DNA of 64,000 nt from Polaromonas sp. (GTDB taxonomy: Bacteria > Pseudomonadota > Gammaproteobacteria > Burkholderiales > Burkholderiaceae_C). The stretch's first letter is position 1. Each line of letters starts with the position of its first letter. The stretch is taken from positions 1 through 64,000 of the forward strand of contig JAQGNE010000085.1 in NCBI GenBank assembly GCA_028291985.1. Direction: 5' to 3'. The notes beneath the pieces were generated by a model. It saw nothing but the letters and a program-made list of their open reading frames with translations, had not been told where the DNA came from and searched no databases. Shown here one piece after another: positions 1-8,122 of the stretch. Both the position numbers and the translations under genes were made by a program.

Positions 1-477
1 TTCATCAAGCGTGAGCAAAAATCGTACGGGGGCGCTGGCAGCCTGCTCAGAAGCGCCCTGCTGGAAACCATGATTGCCATGCTGCAGGCACCGATCCGCA
101 TGCTGGCGCATTCACTGTTTGTCATCGTTGCACTGACCGGCCTGAAGCTCGAATGGAAATCGCCGCCGCGTGAAGCGGTCGCTGTGCCATGGGCGCACGC
201 CCTGCAGAACCTCGCACCGATGAGCAGCGTCATCATGGCGCTGGCAGTTGGCATTGCCCTGATTGATGCGCAAGCGCTGGTTTGGCTGCTGCCGGTTGGC
301 TTGCCGTTGCTGCTGGCGATTCCGATGACGGTCGTGACCAGCCGTGTCGGCCTGGGCAAAGCCATGCGGGCCCAGAGCTACTTGCTGATTCCGGAAGAAA
401 CCCGCTCACCAGCGGTGCTGCGCCGCGCCTGGCTGCATGCGAGCCAGCTGGCCTTGCCGCAACTGCGAGTGGCTTGA
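1..477 (+). CDS. opgH: Glucans biosynthesis glucosyltransferase H, C-terminal part (5' truncated by window)
   Basis: Open frame from base 1 (FIKREQKSYGGAGSLLRSALLETMIAMLQAPIRMLAHS...) resembles the MdoH/OpgH C-terminal membrane region. Confidence 0.8.
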   Translation, partial: FIKREQKSYGGAGSLLRSALLETMIAMLQAPIRMLAHSLFVIVALTGLKLEWKSPPREAVAVPWAHALQNLAPMSSVIMALAVGIALIDAQALVWLLPVGLPLLLAIPMTVVTSRVGLGKAMRAQSYLLIPEETRSPAVLRRAWLHASQLALPQLRVA

Positions 478-530
478 CAGAGCAAGCGCCTGACAAGCAC
501 TGCACCGAGCAAGTGCAGTACGCGCCTCTT

Positions 531-600
531 TTTTGATAGCTACAAGCCTAATTGATGTAAGGGCTAAAAAGCCTATTTGGTTAACAAATAAGCCTTTTTC
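531..600. repeat. Dispersed repeat, copy 1, also an inverted repeat/terminator-like structure
   Basis: tttttgatagctacaagcctaattgatgtaagggctaaaaagcctatttggttaacaaataagcctttttc; imperfect hairpin 566-599 after opgH. Confidence 0.5.
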
Positions 601-828
601 TTGGTTGCGCATCTGGAGACAGCCCGGAAGCGCAGCGCTACGCTTCTGCCCACCTGATCACGTTTCTGCCCAGGGCTCACTCCCGCCTTACATAGCTAAT
701 GCACGGTTGTGCTTTGCTCAACTCTTGCTTAGTCACAATTTAAGAATCAGGTCTTTACGTCCTGTCCTCAGCGTCAACGGCTCCGGTTCCTCTCGTTATC
801 AGTCCGATCTTCCCAAGTTTCCCGAGGC

Positions 829-1998
829 TTGCTGCAAAATGCCCACCCGCAAAAAATGCCCATGAAACTTGCCGATTTCATCACCGCCAATATTGAAGAA
901 ATCCTTGTCGAGTGGGACGGTTTTGCCAAGTCGATCTTTCCGGTGGAACCGGCCGCGACTGACCTGATGCTGCGTGACCATGCCCGGGAAATTCTGGAAG
1001 AACTGGCCCTGGATATTGAGACGAACCAGACCGATCAGGAACAGACCGAGAAATCCAAAGGTCAGCCAGCCGATGAGGTGGACCGTAGAAGCGCCGCTGG
1101 CGTGCATGGCTCACTCCGCCATGGCAGCGGCTTTACCCTGATACAACTCACTTCCGAATACCGGGCGCTGCGCGCTACCGTCTTTCGGCTCTGGATGCCG
1201 CAAATGGAGCCTGCGACTCACGACGTCCTCGCCGATATGACGCGCTTCAACGAAGCTATTGACCAGGCACTGGCTGAGTCCGTATTGACCTACTCGGAAA
1301 CCGCCGATCGCACGCGGGATACCTTTCTAGCGATCCTGGGCCACGATCTGCGCAGCCCGCTGTTCACGGTATCGATGGCGGGCAGCTACTTCTCAAGGCT
1401 GGCCTCCAGTAACGACACTACGCGGGCCATGGGAGCACGCGTTTCACGCAGTGCAGCCAATATGTCTGCCATGATCAACGACTTGCTGGAATATGCACGC
1501 GTGCAACTCGGCGGGCTCATTCCGCTCATGCCTACATTGCAGGACGCGCATCAAATCTGCTTCGCCGCGATGGAAGACGCGCAGGCAGGCCATCCGGATT
1601 GCCTGTTCATGCTCGAAAGCTCGGGTGATACGTATGGTTATTTCGACGAGCACCGGTTGCAGCAGGTGTTCTCAAACCTGCTGAACAATGCGGCCCAGTA
1701 CCGCTCCGCCACGGATCCGGTGACGATTACCGTGCGGGGAGAAGGGACCGAGATCGTCGTGCATGTCCGCAACATGGGGCCTGTCATTCCCGAGCAATCC
1801 TTGCAGGCCATTTTTGACCCTTTGGTGCAGCTGTCACCCAAGCAAGGGCAGAACGGCGCGCCGGCCGGCAGTATTGGCTTGGGCCTCTTTATTGCGCGCG
1901 AGATAACGGTAGCGCACGGGGGCATAGTCAGTGCCGACTCCAGCAAAGAATCCGGCACCGTTTTTACCGTTACCCTGCCCCGAAAACAGTCCGTTTAG
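829..1998 (+). CDS. Sensor histidine kinase with RsbRD-like N-terminal domain, HisKA and HATPase
   Basis: H-box FLAILGHDLRSPL, N-box NLLNNAAQYRS, G-box GSIGLGLFIAREI; start may be 844-862. Confidence 0.85.
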   Translation: MLQNAHPQKMPMKLADFITANIEEILVEWDGFAKSIFPVEPAATDLMLRDHAREILEELALDIETNQTDQEQTEKSKGQPADEVDRRSAAGVHGSLRHGSGFTLIQLTSEYRALRATVFRLWMPQMEPATHDVLADMTRFNEAIDQALAESVLTYSETADRTRDTFLAILGHDLRSPLFTVSMAGSYFSRLASSNDTTRAMGARVSRSAANMSAMINDLLEYARVQLGGLIPLMPTLQDAHQICFAAMEDAQAGHPDCLFMLESSGDTYGYFDEHRLQQVFSNLLNNAAQYRSATDPVTITVRGEGTEIVVHVRNMGPVIPEQSLQAIFDPLVQLSPKQGQNGAPAGSIGLGLFIAREITVAHGGIVSADSSKESGTVFTVTLPRKQSV

Positions 1999-2064
1999 TT
2001 CCACCTTGAAACCGTCGCGGCCCGGTCGCAGCAGCAAGCCGGTTGTCTTATCAACCCGCGAGGG

Positions 2065-3552
2065 TCATAGCTCGCCGCTGTTGTCCAGGCTTCCTAGTGC
2101 GCCAAGGACTTTGGGCTGGCCGGCCAGAATGCCATGGTATTGCGACAGCGCTTTGCCAATGAGCAGGCTGTCCTTTTCAATGTCAAAAAACCTGATGTCC
2201 TTGCTGTGCTGGCTAGCACGCACCTTGACAACCGACACCACCCGTTTGAGCTGACCACCCAGCTCCACATAACGCAGCACCAAAATTGCATCGGTCAAAA
2301 AGGCATTACCATAAGATGAGAAGCGCAGGTCGGTGTAGCGGTCTTCCAGTTCGGCGGTCATCAAGACAGTGACGCCCATGGCGGTCAAGGTGGCCGTCAG
2401 GCGGTACAGCGATTCGCGGAAGTTTTCGCGGAAAACTGCCGACAGCGCCAGCTCAAAACCTGACAGCGAATCAATCACCACCCGTTTGGCATTCATGCGC
2501 TTGATCATGATCACCATGTCGTGCAAGGTTTCGTCTATCGACAAATCGAGTGAACGGGTGTCGATCACGCCGACATGTCCGCTTTGCACCAATTCATCCA
2601 GCCGGTGGCTGAGCAACTGGCTGGGGCTTTTCTCAAAAGCAGCAATCACACCCGGCTCACCAAGACGCACACCTTCGGCCAAGAACTCGGTTGCCAATAT
2701 GCTTTTGCCCGATCCGGTCGGTCCAACAACCAGCAGTGAATAACCCGCCGGCAAGCCGCCGCCCATCATCTCGTCCAGCAGCGGCACGCCCATCGTCATG
2801 CGTTGGTTGGCCGGCAGCCTGACGGCATTGGCACCAGCCGAAGGCAACAATACCCGTGGAAAAACCTCGATTCCGCGATCGCTGATGCGAAAGGTATGCA
2901 TGCCGGCCCGCTGAGCCTGCCCGCGCATTTTGACAATCTGCATCTTGCGCACCATGGCATCGCGGTGCACGTGCTGCGACAGCCAGAAGATCCCGTCTGC
3001 AACCGTAAATACTGCGCCCGACTGCTGCTCTTGAGAAGGATACTCCCCGATCAAAAACGTTGTGGCTTGCCAACTGGTCATCTGCACGCCCAGCTCTTGC
3101 ACAAAGCGCTGAAGGCTGAAATCACCCGGGCCTTCTTCAGGGTTCACAGATTGAACAACCGAGCGAAAGGAATCCACAAAAACCAGGCTAGGCGCGAAGT
3201 TTTGCACCTCTTCGGCAATGCGGGCGAGCACGCCACCAAACTTGCCGTCAAGCAGATCTGCAGCCAGGTTCACAAACCTCACCGAGACATTGATTTTGTC
3301 GATATCAAAAAACGCAAATTGCTGCTGGTATCGCAGCATTTTCAGGGGTGGCTCACCCATAACGGTAAAAAAGAGCGCTCGTCGGCTAGGGTTGGCCAGC
3401 GCAAACATGATCTGGTGCGCCAGCGTGGTTTTGCCGCTGCCGGGTGTGCCCGCAATCAGGTTAAATGAAAACTCGGGTATGCCGCCGCCCAGCAGCTCAT
3501 CAAGGCCGGGCACTCCGGTTGTGAGCTGGCGTATGGTTACTTTCTCGCTCAT
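2065..3552 (-). CDS. KaiC-like double RecA-domain ATPase
   Basis: Two Walker A motifs (GTPGSGKTTLAHQ and GPTGSGKSILATEF), KaiC/RAD55 architecture, C-terminal LTDAILVLRYVELGGQLKRVVSVVKVR. Confidence 0.88.
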   Translation of the reverse strand: MSEKVTIRQLTTGVPGLDELLGGGIPEFSFNLIAGTPGSGKTTLAHQIMFALANPSRRALFFTVMGEPPLKMLRYQQQFAFFDIDKINVSVRFVNLAADLLDGKFGGVLARIAEEVQNFAPSLVFVDSFRSVVQSVNPEEGPGDFSLQRFVQELGVQMTSWQATTFLIGEYPSQEQQSGAVFTVADGIFWLSQHVHRDAMVRKMQIVKMRGQAQRAGMHTFRISDRGIEVFPRVLLPSAGANAVRLPANQRMTMGVPLLDEMMGGGLPAGYSLLVVGPTGSGKSILATEFLAEGVRLGEPGVIAAFEKSPSQLLSHRLDELVQSGHVGVIDTRSLDLSIDETLHDMVIMIKRMNAKRVVIDSLSGFELALSAVFRENFRESLYRLTATLTAMGVTVLMTAELEDRYTDLRFSSYGNAFLTDAILVLRYVELGGQLKRVVSVVKVRASQHSKDIRFFDIEKDSLLIGKALSQYHGILAGQPKVLGALGSLDNSGEL

Positions 3553-3980
3553 GTCGGCGAATCCTTTTTAACTGCTTCAAACGTTTCAGGCGGCCAGGCC
3601 GATTGCAGGACATGGGCGGTCAGCCCCTCGCCGATTAATGATGCCAGGGTACCCAAAAAAATGTCGAACAAGGCAAGGCTTAACTCGCCGGCTTGTGTGG
3701 CGTCCATGGCAGCCAGGTGTGTTCGCAACTCGGAAAAGCGGCTGACGCCCAGCTGCGCGGTAAGCGTGGGTATGGCCGGCGCCAGTGATGGATACATGGC
3801 GCTGGCCAGTCGAATGCTTCTGGCGTACAGCGGCTTGAAGCCGCCTTCACCAATGATCGAAACCAGTTCCGGCATCAATTGTTCCCACAGCCGCACAGTC
3901 ACATCCACAACACTTTCGGGTTGCCGCAACAGCACCGCTTCGATCAACTGGCGTTTGGGGTATTGAATGTTTTGTCTCAT
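3549..3980 (-). CDS. Unknown 143-aa protein in operon with KaiC-like ATPase
   Basis: ORF with 4-nt ATGA overlap to the KaiC-like gene; no family recognised, looks predominantly helical. Confidence 0.75.
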   Translation of the reverse strand: MRQNIQYPKRQLIEAVLLRQPESVVDVTVRLWEQLMPELVSIIGEGGFKPLYARSIRLASAMYPSLAPAIPTLTAQLGVSRFSELRTHLAAMDATQAGELSLALFDIFLGTLASLIGEGLTAHVLQSAWPPETFEAVKKDSPT

Positions 3981-5204
3981 TCAAAGCCCGTTCCGTAAAT
4001 GATTGGCGGCAACGGTGTCAAGCAACTGGTTCATCGACACCGGCTTGACCAAAAAATCGTCAAACCCGGCCGCATGGGCGCGGTCACGGTACTCCTGCTT
4101 GTCATAGCCTGTCATGGCAATGCAACAGGGCCTGGGCTCGAAACACTGCAGTCGAATCTGCCGGACTACTTCATAGCCGTCCATTTCTGGCAAGCCGATA
4201 TCGCAAAAAATATAGTCGTAATGACCGCCTTTGGCCAATGTCAGCCCTTGTGGACCGTCAAATGCCGAATGTACCGTATGGCCTTCAGCGCTCAGGCAAT
4301 AGTTGAGTGTTTCGTTACCGTCCACATTGTCTTCAATGATCAGTATGCGCGACGAACCAGCCAGCGCCGGATGAGGGGCAGGCAAGTCTGCTGAAACCAC
4401 ATCGCCAGATATTGGCAGCACAACCGTGAATGTACTTCCGTGACCATGGCCCTCACTCTGAACATCAACGTTGCCGCCATGCATCTGCACCAGGCTACGC
4501 ACCATCAGCAACCCAATTCCCAGACCACCTTCGGACCGGTCCAGCGTACAGGGCGCCTGGGTGAAAAGATCAAAAATATAGGGCTGCATGGCGGGCTCGA
4601 TGCCAACTCCTGTGTCCTTGACTGAAACAGCAAGGCGGCCATCGGCCAGGGTTCGAGCAACTACGGCAATTGGTTTGGATTCAGGCGAATATTTGCTGGC
4701 ATTGATCAGCAGATTTGAAAACACTTGCGCCAGGCGCACGGCGTCGCCATGGATCACAACAGGCTGGATGGGTAAATCAACTGTCAAACTTTGACGGTGG
4801 CTGTCAATCAAGGGCTGGGCAATCTCGGCAGCGTGCCGAATGATATCGGCCAGCAGCACGGGTTTACAGACCAGCGTAATCTTGCCGGTGGTGACGCGAG
4901 ATACATCCAGCAAGTCTTCTAGTAGCCGCTTCATATGCCCCACTTGCCGGGCAATGATGCGCTGGATGTTGGGTAGATCCGGGTGCGCAAAAGCCAACTT
5001 CTCCAGCACGTCGGCGGCGGTGGCGATAGGTGCCAGCGGGTTGCGCAATTCATGCGCCAGCATTGACAAAAATTCGTTTTGCCTATGGTTTGCGGCAAGT
5101 GCTTCGTCCTGCATCTCTGCAGCACGTACGGAAGCTATGACCAATTGTTCATTGGCTTCACGGAGTTTAGGCACCAACTCTTCAAGGGGTACACGACTCG
5201 TCAT
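3981..5204 (-). CDS. Hybrid histidine kinase (HisKA-HATPase-REC), no obvious sensor domain
   Basis: NEFLSMLAHELRNPLAPI, GLGIGLLMVRSLV, receiver ILIIEDNVDGNETL...FCDIGLPEMDGYEV...VKPV. Confidence 0.9.
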   Translation of the reverse strand: MTSRVPLEELVPKLREANEQLVIASVRAAEMQDEALAANHRQNEFLSMLAHELRNPLAPIATAADVLEKLAFAHPDLPNIQRIIARQVGHMKRLLEDLLDVSRVTTGKITLVCKPVLLADIIRHAAEIAQPLIDSHRQSLTVDLPIQPVVIHGDAVRLAQVFSNLLINASKYSPESKPIAVVARTLADGRLAVSVKDTGVGIEPAMQPYIFDLFTQAPCTLDRSEGGLGIGLLMVRSLVQMHGGNVDVQSEGHGHGSTFTVVLPISGDVVSADLPAPHPALAGSSRILIIEDNVDGNETLNYCLSAEGHTVHSAFDGPQGLTLAKGGHYDYIFCDIGLPEMDGYEVVRQIRLQCFEPRPCCIAMTGYDKQEYRDRAHAAGFDDFLVKPVSMNQLLDTVAANHLRNGL

Positions 5205-5517
5205 TGATTGTTATGCCATTAGAACAAGCGCCAGCCCTAGGCAAACCGAAGGAGATTTGACAGAAACACAGCTAGTTGCTGACCGGAAACTTTCACCGCG
5301 TGGCCAGTTTTGTAAACTCGCATAAGCTCTTCAAATGCTACAACGGTTGACTGTGGCCCTCTAGAATCGTAATGTCAACCGCCAAGCGCAGCAGTTACAG
5401 GGTTTCCGTGGACAGAATCGCTGCGGGTTTACCAATTGAAGCGCCAACGCTCCATGAGAACCTTCGCGCCTGGCCCGGCTGGCCTTGCCTTAACACGGAC
5501 GGCCAGGGACATTCGCT

Positions 5518-5580
5518 ACTGTATTCATAGCTCAAGGCCCTTACGTTCAGTGGGCTAGAGGCATATTTAGCCTCGAGACC
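5518..5580. repeat. Dispersed repeat, copy 2
   Basis: ctgtattcatagctcaaggcccttacgttcagtgggctagaggcatatttagcctcgag. Confidence 0.45.
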
Positions 5581-5622
5581 TGACCAAATGGCCCACAAAC
5601 ACTGTTTATCTGCTGCAGATAG

Positions 5623-6981
5623 CTAGAACTTGGGCATGCCCTTCATGCCGCCCATGCGTTTCATCATCTTCATCATGCCGCCGCCCTTAAGCTTCTTCAT
5701 CATGCCCTGCATCTGCTCAAACTCATTGAGCAATCGGTTCACTTCCTGAACATGTACGCCGGAGCCCGCGGCGATGCGGCGCTTGCGGGTGGCCTTGATC
5801 AGCTCGGGCTTGCGCCGCTCAAGCAAGGTCATGCTCTGAATGATGCCCTCCTTGCGCTTGATGTCTTTTTCAGCCTTGTCCATGTCCATCTGGCCAGCCT
5901 TGGCGGCCATCTGGGCCGGCAGCTTGTCCATCAGGCTGGACAGGCCACCCATGTTCTTCATCTGCTGCAACTGGCTCAGAAAATCGTTCAGATCAAAGCC
6001 GTCACCCGACTTGAGCTTGGCTGCCAACTTTTGCGCGGCAGCCATGTCAACCCCGGCAGTGACCTGCTCGACCAACGCCACGATATCGCCCATGCCCAGA
6101 ATGCGCCCTGCGTGGCGCTCGGCGTCAAACACTTCCAGGCCATCAATCTTTTCGCTGGTGCCTGAAAACTTGATCGGTGCGCCGGTGATCTGCCGCACGC
6201 TTAGTGCGGCGCCACCGCGGGAATCGCCATCGGTCTTGGTCAGGATGATGCCGGTCAGCGGCAGGGCCTCTTTGAAGGCCCTGGCGGTGTTGACGGCATC
6301 CTGTCCCTGCATGGCATCGACCACAAACAGGGTTTCGACCGGGTTGAGGACCGCATGCAGTTCCTTGATCTCGGCCATCAATACTTCATCAATCGCCAGG
6401 CGGCCTGCGGTATCGACCAGCAACACATCAAAGAAATGGCGGCGCGCATGGTCGATCGCGGCACGGGCGATATCGACCGGCTTCTGATCGGGCGTGCTGG
6501 GAAACCACTCGGCGCCCGCTTGGGCCGTCACGGTTCTCAATTGCTCGATAGCGGCAGGCCGGTAAACGTCGCCCGATACCGTCAGCACCTTCTTCTTGCG
6601 CTTTTCGATCAAATGCTTGGCGAGCTTGGCGGTGGTGGTGGTTTTGCCGGCGCCCTGCAAACCTGCCATCAGGATGACAGCTGGCGGCTGGGCCGCCAGG
6701 TTGATGTCGCTCACGCCCTCGCCCATCGTGGCCGCCAGTTCGCGGCTGACGATGCCCACCAGCGCCTGGCCAGGCGAGAGCGAGCCCATCACCTCCTGGC
6801 CCAACGCCTTGACTTTGACCCGGGCAATAAAGTCCTTGACCACCGGCAGTGCAACGTCCGCTTCGAGCAGCGCCATGCGCACCTCGCGCAGCATGTCCTG
6901 GACGTTGGCCTCGGTGATGCGGGCTTGGCCACGCATTTCCTTGACGAGGCGGGAAAGTTTGTCGGTAAGAGCTGAGGCCAT
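5623..6981 (-). CDS. ffh: Signal recognition particle protein Ffh
   Basis: GLQGAGKTTTTAKLA, DTAGRL, TKTDGDSRGGAALS, Met-rich C-terminal M domain. Confidence 0.98.
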   Translation of the reverse strand: MASALTDKLSRLVKEMRGQARITEANVQDMLREVRMALLEADVALPVVKDFIARVKVKALGQEVMGSLSPGQALVGIVSRELAATMGEGVSDINLAAQPPAVILMAGLQGAGKTTTTAKLAKHLIEKRKKKVLTVSGDVYRPAAIEQLRTVTAQAGAEWFPSTPDQKPVDIARAAIDHARRHFFDVLLVDTAGRLAIDEVLMAEIKELHAVLNPVETLFVVDAMQGQDAVNTARAFKEALPLTGIILTKTDGDSRGGAALSVRQITGAPIKFSGTSEKIDGLEVFDAERHAGRILGMGDIVALVEQVTAGVDMAAAQKLAAKLKSGDGFDLNDFLSQLQQMKNMGGLSSLMDKLPAQMAAKAGQMDMDKAEKDIKRKEGIIQSMTLLERRKPELIKATRKRRIAAGSGVHVQEVNRLLNEFEQMQGMMKKLKGGGMMKMMKRMGGMKGMPKF

Positions 6982-6987
6982 AAGCTG

Positions 6988-7005
6988 GCTCCACGCGCGT
7001 GGAGC
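6988..7005 (-). promoter_or_regulatory. Perfect 18-bp palindrome overlapping the likely ffh Shine-Dalgarno
   Basis: gctccacgc|gcgtggagc just upstream of the ffh ATG (minus strand); the GGAG in the downstream arm is the apparent SD. Confidence 0.5.
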
Positions 7006-7081
7006 AATTAGGGTGTGAAAGGAAAGCGTCGCAAGCGCAAACAGAGCGGCAATGGACGAGCCTAAAGGCTAAACTGTGGGC

Positions 7082-7882
7082 ATGATTTTAGCTTTCAGCG
7101 CCTGGTGGGGTATGGCCGCGGCAGCCGGCGCCGTGGCCAGTTATGCCGTGCTGGCGCTGGCTGCTTCGCGCCTGGGCAGCGGCACGCTGAGACTTGCGAT
7201 TTTCACCGCCTGGTTGCTGCATGGCCTGACGCTGTGCGAGGGCTTGCTGGGCAGCCCGCCGCGCTTTGGCTTTGCCCCGGCGCTGTCCATGACAGTGTGG
7301 CTGGTGCTTTCGGTATACGGCATCGAAAGCCGGCTCTTTCCGCAATTGAAAGGGCATTGGGCATTGGCGGGCTTTGGCGGGCTAGCCGTGCTGCTCTCGA
7401 TGGTTTTTCCGGGAAGCTCGTACCACATGGTCGCGTCGCCCTGGCTACCCCTGCACTGGGCGCTTGGGCTGGCATCCTACGGCTTGTTCGCGGTAGCGGT
7501 GGTGCATGCCTGGCTGATGAGCCGGGCCGAAAAATCCATGCGACTCGCAACGAGAGCCCAAGCCGGGGTGCCACTGCTGACGCTGGAACGCCTGACCTTC
7601 CGCTTTGTGGAAGCGGGCTTTCTGCTGCTGTCGGCCACCCTGCTGGTGGGCTGGCTCTTTGCAGAGCAGCTTTATGGGCCCGGTCTCGCAGCCACGTGGA
7701 ACCACAAGACAGTTTTTTCAGTCCTTGCGTGGCTTGCTTTTGCCAGTTTGCTGGCCGGACGTGCGCAGCTGGGCTGGCGCGGACCCAAGGCCATCCGGGT
7801 TCTGTATCTGGGCGCAGGACTCCTGTTGCTGGGCTACGCCGGGTCGCGCTTTGTGCTTGAGGTCATCCTGAAACGTTCATGA
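7082..7882 (+). CDS. CcsA/YpjD-like cytochrome c assembly-family inner membrane protein
   Basis: Multi-TM protein with SPWLPLHWALGLASYGLFAVAVVHAW and WNHKTVFSVLAW; encoded next to pilS as in many beta/gammaproteobacteria. Confidence 0.8.
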   Translation: MILAFSAWWGMAAAAGAVASYAVLALAASRLGSGTLRLAIFTAWLLHGLTLCEGLLGSPPRFGFAPALSMTVWLVLSVYGIESRLFPQLKGHWALAGFGGLAVLLSMVFPGSSYHMVASPWLPLHWALGLASYGLFAVAVVHAWLMSRAEKSMRLATRAQAGVPLLTLERLTFRFVEAGFLLLSATLLVGWLFAEQLYGPGLAATWNHKTVFSVLAWLAFASLLAGRAQLGWRGPKAIRVLYLGAGLLLLGYAGSRFVLEVILKRS

Positions 7883-8118
7883 AGTATTTACTGATTTTTG
7901 CGCTGGTCATGGTGGTGGTATGGCTCTGGCGCGCCGGCCGCCAGTCTGTCGACACGCACGTCAATTCACCGGCAGGCCGCGAGCTTAATCCAGCCCAGCC
8001 TGTCACGGAAATCGTCGCCTGCGACCTGTGCCATGTACACCTGCCGCGTACCGAAGCACTGACAGGCCCTGACGGCGTGTATTGCTCGCTTGCGCACAGG
8101 CGGCAAGCTGACCGCTAG
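7879..8118 (+). CDS. PP0621-family small protein
   Basis: N-terminal TM then VACDLCHVHLPRTEAL...YCSLAHR; ATGA overlap with preceding gene. Confidence 0.75.
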   Translation: MKYLLIFALVMVVVWLWRAGRQSVDTHVNSPAGRELNPAQPVTEIVACDLCHVHLPRTEALTGPDGVYCSLAHRRQADR

Positions 8119-8122
8119 CGAA

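Noticed and set aside
3549-3980. 143-aa protein as KaiB or KaiA
   Set aside because: No thioredoxin-like KaiB pattern and no KaiA motif; left as unknown.
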